In this document: positions 24,427 through 33,738 of the stretch, piece by piece
Layout of the letters: each line of letters opens with the position of its first letter
Position numbering within the stretch: the stretch's first letter is position 1
Assembly (NCBI GenBank): GCA_022791685.1
Contig: JAAVZO010000021.1
Location: 1 to 64,000, forward strand
From: Clostridiales bacterium
GTDB taxonomy: Bacteria > Bacillota > Clostridia > Oscillospirales > CAG-272
Reading direction: 5' to 3'
Length of the DNA: 64,000 bases
Program-made: the position numbers and the translations under genes
The notes under the pieces: model-generated
Told to the model about the DNA's origin: nothing
The model's input: the letters and a program-made list of their open reading frames with translations, nothing else
The model's database searches: none

Positions 24427-26823
24427 ATGAATTTATCACTTGAATGGGCAAATGATTTCGTCGACATAAGCGGGATCTCGCCTAAGGATTACTGCGATAG
24501 ACTCACAGCTACCGGCTCTAAAGTCGAAGGCTATGAAGTCATCGGTGATGATATAGAAAATGTTGTAGTCGGAAAGGTACTCAAACTCGAGCGTCACCCC
24601 GACTCAGACCACCTCTGGATATGCCAGATCGATGTCGGCGAGGCTGAGCCGGTACAGATCGTAACCGGCGCACAGAATCTGTTTGTCGGCGCTATCGTTC
24701 CGGTCGCAAAGTCACCGTCCAAGCTCCCGGGTGGAGTCAACATCAAAGCCGGCAAGCTGCGCGGTGTACCGTCTAACGGTATGCTCTGCTCTATCGGCGA
24801 GCTGAATCTCACCACACATGATATGCCTAATGCGATTGAGGACGGCATATTCATTATGGACGGAATCGACTGCAAACCGGGCGATGATATCCACGACGCA
24901 CTGAAGCTTAACGACACCGTTGTTGAGTTCGAAATCACCTCCAACCGTCCCGACTGCCTGTCAGTAATCGGACTTGCACGCGAGACTGCCGTTTCATTCG
25001 ACCGCGAATTCAAGCTGCCGACTCCAGCTGTAACATATGCAAACGACGGCGACAAGATAGACAACTATCTTGCTGTTGAAGTCAAGGACTCGATACTCTG
25101 CCCACGCTATACTGCGCGTGTAGTCAAAAATGTAAAAATCGCGCCCTCTCCGCTCTGGCTCAGAATGCGCCTGCGTGCGTCGGGAGTAAGACCGATAAAC
25201 AACATTGTCGACATCACCAACTATGTAATGCTTGAATACGGTCAGCCTATGCACGCATTCGATTATACCTGCCTCGACGGCAAGAAGATAATCGTTCGCA
25301 CTGCTGCTGACGGTGAAAACTTCAAATCACTCGACGACACCGACCATACGCTGAACTCCACCAATCTCGTAATTGCCGATGAAAAGAAGGCAGTTGCACT
25401 CGCTGGAGTAATGGGCGGCGCTAACAGCGAAATAACCGATTCTACCGTTACTGTTGTATTTGAAAGCGCAAACTTCCTCGGAAGCTCAGTTCGCGTTACC
25501 GCTAAGAGTCAGGGTATGCGTACCGAAAGCTCGGGACGCTTCGAAAAAGGACTTGACCCTGAGAACACGCTTCCGGCGCTCGACCGTGCATGTGAGCTCG
25601 TAACTCTGCTCGGTGCAGGTGAAGTCGTTGACGGAACTATCGACGTTTACGGCGGCAAGCAGGAGCCTTACAAGATGAAGCTCGAAGTTGAGCGTATCAA
25701 CTCCTTCCTTGGACTCAATGTAAGCGCTGATTATATGAAGAACGTGCTCGAAAAGCTCGAATTCAAGGTTGACGGCGACACTCTCACCGTTCCGTCCTTC
25801 CGTGCAGACTGTCGCTGCATGAACGATATTGCCGAGGAAATCCTTCGCATTTACGGCTACAATACGATCGAAGCGACTCGCTTTGTTACACCTATCACCT
25901 CTGGAAGCCGCACACCTACTCAGCGTTTTGAGCTGCTCTGCGCCGACCTGCTCTGTGCAATGGGACTTTATGAGTGCGAGACATTCTCGTTCATCAGCCC
26001 GAAGTATTACGACAAAATAAATCTGCCCGCTGACGACGTTCGCCGTAAGTCTATCGTTATATCTAATCCGCTTGGAGAAGATACCAGCGTAATGCGCACC
26101 ACCGCAATTCCGTCTATGCTCGAGGTTTTAGCACGTAATAATAATTATCATGCTGAAAAAACCGCACTTTATGAAATTGCGACAACCTACACTCCCGATG
26201 CAGACCCGACCAAGCTTCCAGAAGAACGCCGCCATATCGTAATGGGATTCTTCCGCGACGGCGACTTCTACACTCTCAAGGGAATGTGCGACACACTTCT
26301 CGACAGAGCCGGAATAACTAACGCTGTCTACACCGCTGAGTCTAACGAGCCGACCTTCCATCCGGGACGCTGCGCTAAGATAACCGCAGCTGACGGTACT
26401 CTGCTTGCAGTTATCGGTGAAATTCATCCGGCTGTACAGGAGAATTACTCCATCGACGCACCGGTTTATATCGCTGATTTCGATTTCGAGAATCTGTTTG
26501 ACAAATCTAAACTCGAAAAGACCTTCAAAGCGCTGCCTAAATTCCCGGCTACCACCCGTGACTTTGCATTCGTATGCGACGATACACTTGAAGTAGGAGC
26601 TATCGAGGCTGTTATGAAGAAGGCGGGCGGAAAGGCACTCGAATCTATAAAGCTGTTCGATGTATACCGCGGCAAGCAGCTCGGCGAAGGCAAGAAGAGC
26701 GTAGCATTCAGCGTAACTCTCCGTGCAGCTGACCATACTCTCACTGATGAGGAAGCCGACAAAGTCGTAAAGAAGATCCTTACTCTGCTCGACCGTGAGC
26801 TTGGTATCACTCTGAGAGCATAA
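24427..26823 (+). CDS. pheT: Phenylalanyl-tRNA synthetase beta subunit
   Basis: 798 residues, full length. The order is: N-terminal OB/EMAP-type tRNA-binding domain (about 40-150, 'HPDSDHLWICQIDVG'), B3/B4 editing domain (about 200-400, 'SNRPDCLSVIGLARE' and 'GVMGGANSEI'), B5 domain, a catalytically inactive core-like domain, and the C-terminal ferredoxin-fold anticodon-binding domain ending 'KKILTLLDRELGITLRA'. GAAAGGAAG lies before the ATG. It forms the alpha2-beta2 enzyme with PheS and removes mischarged Tyr. Confidence 0.97.
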   Translation: MNLSLEWANDFVDISGISPKDYCDRLTATGSKVEGYEVIGDDIENVVVGKVLKLERHPDSDHLWICQIDVGEAEPVQIVTGAQNLFVGAIVPVAKSPSKLPGGVNIKAGKLRGVPSNGMLCSIGELNLTTHDMPNAIEDGIFIMDGIDCKPGDDIHDALKLNDTVVEFEITSNRPDCLSVIGLARETAVSFDREFKLPTPAVTYANDGDKIDNYLAVEVKDSILCPRYTARVVKNVKIAPSPLWLRMRLRASGVRPINNIVDITNYVMLEYGQPMHAFDYTCLDGKKIIVRTAADGENFKSLDDTDHTLNSTNLVIADEKKAVALAGVMGGANSEITDSTVTVVFESANFLGSSVRVTAKSQGMRTESSGRFEKGLDPENTLPALDRACELVTLLGAGEVVDGTIDVYGGKQEPYKMKLEVERINSFLGLNVSADYMKNVLEKLEFKVDGDTLTVPSFRADCRCMNDIAEEILRIYGYNTIEATRFVTPITSGSRTPTQRFELLCADLLCAMGLYECETFSFISPKYYDKINLPADDVRRKSIVISNPLGEDTSVMRTTAIPSMLEVLARNNNYHAEKTALYEIATTYTPDADPTKLPEERRHIVMGFFRDGDFYTLKGMCDTLLDRAGITNAVYTAESNEPTFHPGRCAKITAADGTLLAVIGEIHPAVQENYSIDAPVYIADFDFENLFDKSKLEKTFKALPKFPATTRDFAFVCDDTLEVGAIEAVMKKAGGKALESIKLFDVYRGKQLGEGKKSVAFSVTLRAADHTLTDEEADKVVKKILTLLDRELGITLRA

Positions 26824-26840
26824 TTAAACAAGCATAAGAT

Positions 26841-26871
26841 TAAACCACAAAGCTAACAGCTCTGTGGTTTA
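26841..26871 (+). terminator. Terminator of the pheS operon
   Basis: TAAACCACA (26841-26849) pairs with TGTGGTTTA (26863-26871) around an AGCT/AGCT inner stem; the tail is weakly T-rich. Confidence 0.7.
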
Positions 26872-26917
26872 ATCTATTTATATCGCAATTTAAATCATTT
26901 AATTTACTCCATTTTTC

Positions 26918-26946
26918 TTGCATTTACGCGCGAAATATGGTATACT
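26918..26946 (+). promoter_or_regulatory. Sigma-A promoter of the SGNH hydrolase gene
   Basis: TTGCAT, 17 bases, TATACT with extended TGG. The start near 26953 leaves only about 25 bases before the first ATG. Confidence 0.7.
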
Positions 26947-26977
26947 GTTATTATATTCTACGTAAAGGATGCTCATA

Positions 26978-27013
26978 ATGAGCCAACATAAAAATGAAAT
27001 TAACTCTCGATAA
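26978..27013 (+). CDS. Short leader frame overlapping the SGNH gene out of phase
   Basis: The 11-codon frame MSQHKNEINSR begins at the only ATG with a good ribosome site here (AAAGGA eight bases before). It runs over the SGNH start at 26994 in another frame and stops at 27013. Loss of one A from the AAAAA run at 26990-26994 would fuse this ATG to the SGNH frame as MSQHKMKLTL. It may be a coupling leader, a slippage site or a base-call error. Confidence 0.4.
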   Translation: MSQHKNEINSR

Positions 27014-27977
27014 AATCCGCGAAATAACCTGCGGAGCCGAAACAGTGACCGAAAATGACGGAAGCTTTTCATTTTGCCGTTTTACCGCAGAACAATCACA
27101 TATGTATAAGCTGTTTAGAAATCTCGAGTTTTGTCGAAAAACCTTCGCTACAGCGGGAGTACGGCTTGCTTTTACGACCGACTCGCAGAATCTTAGCTTT
27201 GACTACACCTTTGGATATGGATCAAGCCGCCCTTATGGATGGTTCGATATTTATGAAAACGGCATTTTGACCGACCACGTTGGAAGCGACAGCTTACTGC
27301 ATAGTCAAGGGCACGCTGATATAAAGCTTGCTGAAGGCATTAAAAAGGTTGAGGTATATTTCCCATGGTCAAAGGCAGCTTCAATCTCTGACGTAACGCT
27401 TGATGATGGTGCGGTCGTATCTCCAGTTAAACGTTCGAAGACTATGATAAACTATGGAGACTCTATCACTCACGGATACGACGCGGTTTATCCGTCGCTA
27501 TCCTATGCCTCGCAGATATCAGCTCTACTCGACGCGGATTCATATAACAAGGCGATCGGCGGCGATACCTTTTTCCCGCAGCTGCTCGCACTCACCGAAC
27601 CGGTATCTCCAGATATCGTGACCGTTGCATACGGCACAAACGATTGGAGCAAATTAGAAAGACCTGTATATGAACAAACCTGCACAAACTTTTATCAACA
27701 ACTCAGTGAAAAATTCCCGAATGCAAAAATATTCGCGATAACACCTATCTGGCGCGCAGATGACAAAAAAGAAACCGCATTCGGTGCGCCGCTATCTGCT
27801 GCTCGTGAGATGATATCAAACATTGCTGGGCAGTTCAATAATGTCACGTTAATCGACGGCGTGCCGCTCACACCGCATTTCAGTGAATTCTACTCTGACG
27901 AATATCTGCACCCGAATGACCTTGGATTCTGTCAGTATGCGCAGCGTCTTTATCTGGAGATAAGCAAGTATCTGTGA
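26994..27977 (+). CDS. SGNH/GDSL hydrolase
   Basis: 327 residues in two parts. The first 140 are a beta-rich domain ('LSFDYTFGYGSSRPYGWFDI'). The rest is an SGNH esterase with block I 'MINYGDSITHGYD' (catalytic Ser), block III 'VAYGTNDWSKL' (Asn) and block V 'DEYLHPNDLG' (Asp/His). No signal peptide is seen. It probably deacetylates carbohydrate esters inside the cell. The ATG at 26994 lacks its own ribosome site; see the overlapping leader frame. The next gene follows 28 bases later. Confidence 0.8.
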   Translation: MKLTLDKIREITCGAETVTENDGSFSFCRFTAEQSHMYKLFRNLEFCRKTFATAGVRLAFTTDSQNLSFDYTFGYGSSRPYGWFDIYENGILTDHVGSDSLLHSQGHADIKLAEGIKKVEVYFPWSKAASISDVTLDDGAVVSPVKRSKTMINYGDSITHGYDAVYPSLSYASQISALLDADSYNKAIGGDTFFPQLLALTEPVSPDIVTVAYGTNDWSKLERPVYEQTCTNFYQQLSEKFPNAKIFAITPIWRADDKKETAFGAPLSAAREMISNIAGQFNNVTLIDGVPLTPHFSEFYSDEYLHPNDLGFCQYAQRLYLEISKYL

Positions 27978-28005
27978 CAGGCAAGGTATTTGAAAGGAAC
28001 TACTA

Positions 28006-29451
28006 ATGGAGAACAATTTCTCTCAAAAATTTGCATTTCTTAGAAAACGAAGCGGAATAACACAGCAGAAGCTGGGAGAATATCTCGGTGTCAGCAACCG
28101 CGCTGTTTCTAAATGGGAAACTGGGCTTGCACTGCCAACTACCGAAAATATCTACAAACTGTCAAAAATATTCAATATCCCAGTCGACTATTTCTTTTCT
28201 AATCAGTCAGACGAACTAGAAAAGTCTGAGACTTCAAATGCAACAATGAGTTCACTGACCGGACTATACCTGATAGGGCGCGGTCCGTCAAGCTCACATA
28301 CGATAGCACCTGAGAATGCCTGCCGTATGTTTAAATCAAAAAATCCAAACGCTAATTTATTCCGCGTCACATTATATGGCTCACTTGCCAAAACCGGAAT
28401 AGGTCACGGCACTGACCGTGTAATAAAGGATGCCTTTGCGCCTATCAAGTGTGATATCATATTTAATTCGAGTGAAGTAAACATACCTCACCCGAACACG
28501 ATGGATATAATTGCATATAAGAACATTACAGAGCTCGACCGCATACGTGTAGTGAGCACTGGAAGCGGACAATACAAAACCGATAAATATCCGATGATAG
28601 AGAAAAATGATATATATCCGGAAGCGTCATTTGAAAAAATCGCGAATTACTGCCGTACAAACAATATACATCTATGGCAGTATGTTGAGGAGATCGAAGG
28701 CAAAGAGATCTGGAATTATCTATCTAAAATATGGGATGCGATGAAGCGCAGTATCACACGCGGACTTGCAGACGAAGGTATACTTCCGGGAGGACTTGGC
28801 GTACAGAAAAAGGCCAAGCAGCTTTTGAACCGCCAGCATATCGACGAATCCGCTGAAACACGCGAAAACCGCATGGTATGTGCATATGCTTTCGCCGTCA
28901 GCGAACAAAATGCCTGCGCTGAAACGATAGTCACCGCGCCGACCTGCGGCTCATCCGGAGTGCTTCCGGCAGTGCTCTATTACCAGCAGCAGAAGCGCGG
29001 ATATTCTGACACTGATATTATCCATGCACTCGCTGCCGGAGGAATAGTTGGAAATCTGATAAAAACAAACGCCTCCATTTCTGGAAGCGAATGTGGATGT
29101 CAGGCTGAAATAGGCTCGGCCTGCGCGATGGCTTCAGCAGCGCTCGCGGAGCTGTTCGAGCTTGATCTTGACAAGATCGAATACGCAGCCGAAATAGCAA
29201 TCGAGCACCATCTCGGACTCACCTGCGACCCGATATGCGGACTTGTGCAGATACCATGTATCGAACGCAACGCTGTAGCTGCAATGCGTGCGATAAACGC
29301 AGTCAGCCTTGCAAGTTTTTTAAGCGATTCGCGTAAGATATCGCTTGACAAGGTTATACGGGTAATGAAGGAGACCGGACTTGATATATCAAAGCAGTAC
29401 AAGGAAACGGCTGAAGGCGGGCTTGCAAAATTAAATGTCACTGGAAGCTGA
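28006..29451 (+). CDS. HTH-L-serine ammonia-lyase fusion
   Basis: 481 residues. Residues 8-62 are an XRE helix-turn-helix ('GITQQKLGEYLGVSNRAVSKWE'-type, with 'NRAVSKWETG' as recognition helix). From about 82 on it is a single-chain iron-sulfur L-serine dehydratase: the beta domain carries 'GRGPSSSHTIAP' (91-102), the alpha domain 'TAPTCGSSGVLPA' (310-322), with cluster cysteines likely Cys365, Cys407 and Cys418. The enzyme turns serine into pyruvate and ammonia. A DNA-binding head on this enzyme is unusual and could make it a serine-responsive regulator. The start is well supported by AAAGGA. Confidence 0.88.
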   Translation: MENNFSQKFAFLRKRSGITQQKLGEYLGVSNRAVSKWETGLALPTTENIYKLSKIFNIPVDYFFSNQSDELEKSETSNATMSSLTGLYLIGRGPSSSHTIAPENACRMFKSKNPNANLFRVTLYGSLAKTGIGHGTDRVIKDAFAPIKCDIIFNSSEVNIPHPNTMDIIAYKNITELDRIRVVSTGSGQYKTDKYPMIEKNDIYPEASFEKIANYCRTNNIHLWQYVEEIEGKEIWNYLSKIWDAMKRSITRGLADEGILPGGLGVQKKAKQLLNRQHIDESAETRENRMVCAYAFAVSEQNACAETIVTAPTCGSSGVLPAVLYYQQQKRGYSDTDIIHALAAGGIVGNLIKTNASISGSECGCQAEIGSACAMASAALAELFELDLDKIEYAAEIAIEHHLGLTCDPICGLVQIPCIERNAVAAMRAINAVSLASFLSDSRKISLDKVIRVMKETGLDISKQYKETAEGGLAKLNVTGS

Positions 29452-29458
29452 TAAAAGT

Positions 29459-29490
29459 ACAACCGTCGTACCAACTGGTACGACGGTTGT
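29459..29490. terminator. Bidirectional terminator
   Basis: A perfect 14-bp stem with loop AACT, between the convergent serine dehydratase and surface-protein genes. The minus-strand side is followed by ACTTTTAT. Confidence 0.8.
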
Positions 29491-29520
29491 ATAAGGTATG
29501 TGAAAAGTTTGGTTAAATAA

Positions 29521-30297
29521 TTAGAGTGCTCTGCGGCGTTTGAACACCAGAGCTCCGCCAGCCGAAATGAGCAGTGCAGCAACCGCAAAATAAATACCGT
29601 CATCAGTCTGTGCCGAAGACTCTACTGCTGTTTCATTTGCAGTATTTGCAGAATTCTTCTTTGCCTCAGCAAAGGCAAGTGCATCTGCTTCAGTTCTGAA
29701 GAATGCTACATATTCAAGGTAAAATTCCGCACCTACGTATTCCTTTGATGGAGTCTCTCCAAAAAATCTAATAAACACTTCGCTGGTAAGATTCTGGAAT
29801 GTACCTTTGTTGATTTTTGCCGGATCAAAGTTCAGAACGGTTACGTTCCAGTCACCAGCTTCAGTAGTACCAGCATCATTATAATACACAGTATTCCAGC
29901 ATGTCGGAAGGTCTACTGCCGCAGCAAGAGTAGTCTTGTAGCTCATAAGCATATATGGATATTTTTCAAGGTTGATAGCTCCCTCTGCTTCGGTCGCATC
30001 CTTATCTGCCCAGTAAACATTGACCTGTGTCGGATACTTGTCATCAGCAGCAGCTACCATTTTGAGACAAGTCACACCGTCTTCTTCAGTAAGCTCGGCT
30101 ACAGAATGCCGCCAGTATTCATGTGCTGGCTTGTTTGACTCACCGCAGGTACCGTTGCAGATATATTCTGCGTCAAAGTAATACGGTGTCTCGGGTAATG
30201 CCTCAGCAGAAGCTATAACTCCTCCAAAGGTTGTGAGCACAAGCGCCGAAAGGCATCCTGCGATAGTACGGGAAAGTGATTTTTTATTGAACATCAT
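29521..30297 (-). CDS. Secreted surface protein with sortase-type C-terminus
   Basis: 258 residues. A signal peptide is clear ('MMFNKKSLSRTIAGCLSALV', cut likely after 'GVIASA'). The middle is a beta-rich domain of unknown type, resembling carbohydrate-binding folds. The end has 'SSAQTDDG', a hydrophobic span and 'FKRRRAL', the layout of a cell-wall sorting signal but with QTDDG in place of LPxTG or NPQTN. GAGGAGG seven bases before the ATG at 30297 fixes the start. It is divergent from an AraC gene. It is the best substrate candidate for the class B sortase at 2199-3260. Confidence 0.75.
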   Translation of the reverse strand: MMFNKKSLSRTIAGCLSALVLTTFGGVIASAEALPETPYYFDAEYICNGTCGESNKPAHEYWRHSVAELTEEDGVTCLKMVAAADDKYPTQVNVYWADKDATEAEGAINLEKYPYMLMSYKTTLAAAVDLPTCWNTVYYNDAGTTEAGDWNVTVLNFDPAKINKGTFQNLTSEVFIRFFGETPSKEYVGAEFYLEYVAFFRTEADALAFAEAKKNSANTANETAVESSAQTDDGIYFAVAALLISAGGALVFKRRRAL

Positions 30298-30423
30298 TTC
30301 AATACCTCCTCGTATGATGTACAAACATTATAGCATAATACAGATTTTGTTACTTGCAATAATTCACACAATGACAGGAAATTTTCACACACTTGATTTT
30401 ATTTCCGGAAAGGAAGCATATTG

Positions 30424-31317
30424 ATGAAATATTTATATCTCAACGATATCGACCCGACGATCAAGAGAACGCTCGAATACAAAAATACCTATGCTCATCT
30501 GCGGTATTGCTACAATAAGCTCTCATACACCCACCGTATAATGTGTATCACTGGCGGCTCATGCACCTTTATTAGCAATGATTCTGTTTTCAACTGTGAA
30601 CCTGGCGACATTGTATATTTTCCACCCAATCAGCTGTATGGTAACGACTACTCGAGAAACGAATTCAGTGTTATAAACATATTTTTCGATTTTCTCCCGT
30701 ACCGCGACGATTCGCTTAAATACGCACGAATAAGTAACCGCTCTGATTTCGACCCGCAAGATATAGGTGAAGAGGTGCATTTTTGTGATAACAGCTTTTA
30801 CAATTCGATTCGATATATACGGGATTTTCCTAATTCACTCAGTATGACTGCTGATATCTGCCGCGAATTCAATGAACGGCGTATATGCTATAAAAAGCGT
30901 TCAAACGCAATGCTCACAAGCCTCTTGATCTCTCTTCTGAGATTTGGTGACAACTGTGCTACACGCGAAACAATGCAAACCACCGATGCTATTATTGACT
31001 ATATTAACCGGAATGCACGACTTTCACTGACCGGGCAGGATCTATCAAAAATTTTTAACTATCATCCCAACTATATAAATAAATTGGTGCAGTCAGCCAC
31101 ATCAATGACACTGCACCAGTATGTAATAGATACTAAAATAAAGCACGCCGCCGAGCTGCTGCGAGAGACCGATATGTCAGTTACTGACATCGCTATACGT
31201 TACAGCTTTTATGACAGCAGCCACTTCGCAAATGTATTTCGAAAAATTGCCGGAGTCTCGCCTATGGAATACCGACGACTCAATCGGAGACCCAATCCTG
31301 GCGTGTCTTATGATTAG
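30424..31317 (+). CDS. AraC family transcriptional regulator
   Basis: 297 residues. An N-terminal cupin-like sensing domain ('MCITGGSCTFISNDSVFNCE', 'GDIVYFPPNQLYGNDY') is followed by two helix-turn-helix motifs ('LTGQDLSKIFNYHPNYINKLV' and 'SVTDIAIRYSFYDSSHFANVF') ending 'GVSPMEYRR'. It probably senses a sugar and activates the divergent surface-protein gene. The 3' end runs 38 bases into the convergent MATE gene. Confidence 0.88.
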   Translation: MKYLYLNDIDPTIKRTLEYKNTYAHLRYCYNKLSYTHRIMCITGGSCTFISNDSVFNCEPGDIVYFPPNQLYGNDYSRNEFSVINIFFDFLPYRDDSLKYARISNRSDFDPQDIGEEVHFCDNSFYNSIRYIRDFPNSLSMTADICREFNERRICYKKRSNAMLTSLLISLLRFGDNCATRETMQTTDAIIDYINRNARLSLTGQDLSKIFNYHPNYINKLVQSATSMTLHQYVIDTKIKHAAELLRETDMSVTDIAIRYSFYDSSHFANVFRKIAGVSPMEYRRLNRRPNPGVSYD

Positions 31318-32644
31318 AGCACTGTATTTTCACACGCCGCATAAATACAAATCCAGCGATATCGGCAAGCAGCCAGCCTATCGGTATCGACCACCAGATG
31401 CCAACTACTCCAATAAAGTCAACGGCAGATAATGCGTATGCAAGAATAACGCGCATACCAAGCGAAATTATCGTGAGTATAAAAGATATCGTCGGTCTGT
31501 TAATTCCGCGAAAATAGCCGTATAAAAGGAAAAGTATTCCGATAAGCGCGTAAAATGCGCCTTCAATTCGCAGATACTGCACGCCTATCGATATTATATC
31601 TGCGTCGGCTGCGTCTATGAATATTCCCATAAGCGACGGTGCGAATATAAATATAACAAGCGATACTAATAAACAGAATGCTATCGAAGCAAGCAGCGCT
31701 TTCTTTGTCGCGTCGGCGATTCGGTCATTCTTGCCAGCGCCATGATTCTGCGATATCAGGATTGAGTAGGCATTGCCGAATTCCTGCGCCGGCATATACG
31801 CAAAGGTATCAATTTTCACCGCTGCGGCAAATGCTGACATAACCGCAACTCCAAAGCTGTTGACAAGTCCTTGGATCATCAGAATCCCGAAATTCATGAC
31901 CGACTGCTGCGCCGATGATACAAGCGAAAAATGCAGTATCTCTCCGATCGGTTTATCTCCGTGTAGGAATTCATTAAATGACGGACGGAATATCGGCTCC
32001 TTGACACATACATATACCGCAGCACCTACGCCAGCGATGATCTGCGATATTACAGTAGCTATCGCAGCGCCGTCAAGTCCAAGCGAAAATCCGGCAACAA
32101 ATAAAATATCGAGAATTATATTTATCACCGATGAAACGCACAGAAAAACAAGTGGAACTACCGAATTTCCGGTTGAACGAAGTGCGAATGCAAAGTAATT
32201 GTATAAAAATATAAATATCAAACCCGGTACAAGCAGTCTGACATAGCTCTCAAGCATATCAAATATTTCAACTGGCGTTTGAAGCAGAGTCAAAATCGGT
32301 CGGCTGAACAATAGAACTGCAATACTCAGCAGTACAGATATAGCGCCTATCAGCACAAACGATGTAAGTACGCAGCTGCGAAGCCTGTCCTTATCCTGCC
32401 GTCCACCGTAATACGACATCAGCGCGCCGCTTCCCATACATAGTCCGATAAACACCGATGTAAGAAATGTTACAAGGCTGTAGGCTGAGCCAGCCGCAGC
32501 TACTGCGTCTGAGCCTACAAACTTGCCGACTACCCACATATCGGCAATATTGTACAGCTGCTGCATTAGATTGCCGAGTATCATCGGCAGTGCAAAGCTA
32601 AAGAGCGACCATGCTACATTGCCGCTCGTCAGATCTCTTTTCAT
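31280..32644 (-). CDS. MATE family efflux transporter
   Basis: 454 residues, twelve predicted spans. 'GNVAWSLFSFALPMILGNLMQQLYN' is the typical first helix; 'MGSGALMSYYGGR' and 'QNHGAGKNDRI' mark the two homologous halves. It belongs to the DinF/NorM superfamily that exports cationic drugs or metabolites with Na+ or H+. Its last 38 bases overlap the AraC gene on the other strand. Confidence 0.92.
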   Translation of the reverse strand: MKRDLTSGNVAWSLFSFALPMILGNLMQQLYNIADMWVVGKFVGSDAVAAAGSAYSLVTFLTSVFIGLCMGSGALMSYYGGRQDKDRLRSCVLTSFVLIGAISVLLSIAVLLFSRPILTLLQTPVEIFDMLESYVRLLVPGLIFIFLYNYFAFALRSTGNSVVPLVFLCVSSVINIILDILFVAGFSLGLDGAAIATVISQIIAGVGAAVYVCVKEPIFRPSFNEFLHGDKPIGEILHFSLVSSAQQSVMNFGILMIQGLVNSFGVAVMSAFAAAVKIDTFAYMPAQEFGNAYSILISQNHGAGKNDRIADATKKALLASIAFCLLVSLVIFIFAPSLMGIFIDAADADIISIGVQYLRIEGAFYALIGILFLLYGYFRGINRPTISFILTIISLGMRVILAYALSAVDFIGVVGIWWSIPIGWLLADIAGFVFMRRVKIQCSNHKTRQDWVSD

Positions 32645-32827
32645 AATATCTCCTGAAATGTTACATATTTTAAATATATCGTATATTAGTATAACATAAA
32701 ATAAGACTTATTTCAATTGATACTTGAATAGAAAAAACGTCAACTCAAATACTGTTTGCTGTAAATTTTCATGTGTATCTGATATAATATAATCACGAAG
32801 CACAAAGCTTCGGGAAAGGGATTTTAT

Positions 32828-33679
32828 ATGTTTGATATGATATACACAGGTTCAAAGCTCGCAGAAGCGAGAAAAGCAAAGGACATGACTCAAATGGAGC
32901 TCGCTGATAAGTTAGGAATCAGCTTTCAGGCAGTTTCGAGCTGGGAACGCGGCAACTCCATGCCAGATATATCCAAGCTGCCAGAGCTCGCGCAAATACT
33001 CGATATAACGATCGATGAGCTGCTCGGTAAATCCGCACCACTTATTGACAGCGTTATTGCCGGAAATGCGGAAAATTACATTGAAGAAAATGATGTAAGC
33101 GTCGACGAAATAATAGAGGCCGCGCCTATCATGAAGCCCTCTCAGACCGAAAATATCGCCGCAAAGATGTCAGAAAAACGCAGTCTAAGTGAGCTTGACA
33201 ATCTATTCCCATTCTTAGGCAGAGAAGTATGCGATGAGCTGTTCAAAAAGGCGATTACTGAAAAAAACTATCACGGAATTGAAGATATCGCACCGTTCGT
33301 CAGCAGAGAAACAATAAATGAAGTACTTCTCGAAAATGTTGACACCGACTTCCCGATAGGAGATATCGCCTGCTTCGCAGATAGAAAAATAATCGGACAG
33401 ATCGCATTAAGGCAATGTATGGATGGTGGTATCCGTGCAATCAATGATGATATTCTGCCGTTCATTGACAAGGGTATTCTCAATGACATAGCGGATGAGG
33501 CATTTAAAGGAAACGGACTTCGCGACTTCGATGATATAGCGCCGTTCGTAGATAGAGATAAGCTCTGTGAGCTCGCCGCACTTGGGATCGAGCGTGACGG
33601 GATCCGCGCGATATCGGATATCGCACCTTTTCTCGGACGCGAATTCCTTGCTAAATATGTACGTGAAAAGTATCTTTAA
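32828..33679 (+). CDS. XRE regulator with a C-terminal repeat domain
   Basis: 283 residues. An N-terminal helix-turn-helix (about 8-65, 'MTQMELADKLGISFQAVSSWE') comes first. From about 115 on there are five to six degenerate repeats of roughly 28-33 residues built on 'DIAPFV-R--L-E-A', visible as 'IEDIAPFVSRETI', 'IGDIACFADRKII', 'INDDILPFIDKGIL', 'FDDIAPFVDRDKL' and 'ISDIAPFLGREFL'. I do not recognise this repeat family; it would form a helical solenoid, perhaps for protein or ligand binding. AAAGGG precedes the ATG. Confidence 0.8.
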   Translation: MFDMIYTGSKLAEARKAKDMTQMELADKLGISFQAVSSWERGNSMPDISKLPELAQILDITIDELLGKSAPLIDSVIAGNAENYIEENDVSVDEIIEAAPIMKPSQTENIAAKMSEKRSLSELDNLFPFLGREVCDELFKKAITEKNYHGIEDIAPFVSRETINEVLLENVDTDFPIGDIACFADRKIIGQIALRQCMDGGIRAINDDILPFIDKGILNDIADEAFKGNGLRDFDDIAPFVDRDKLCELAALGIERDGIRAISDIAPFLGREFLAKYVREKYL

Positions 33680-33685
33680 ATAATA

Positions 33686-33714
33686 CGTCAGTCCAACCAT
33701 AGGTTGGACTGACG
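33686..33714 (+). terminator. Terminator of the repeat-domain regulator
   Basis: A perfect 13-bp stem (33686-33698 with 33702-33714) followed by CTTTCCTTTTC. Confidence 0.8.
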
Positions 33715-33738
33715 CTTTCCTTTTCAACAAATGCGTTA

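Noticed and set aside
26128-26736. 202-codon minus-strand frame
   Set aside because: Antisense to pheT; composition is that of a mirrored coding frame.
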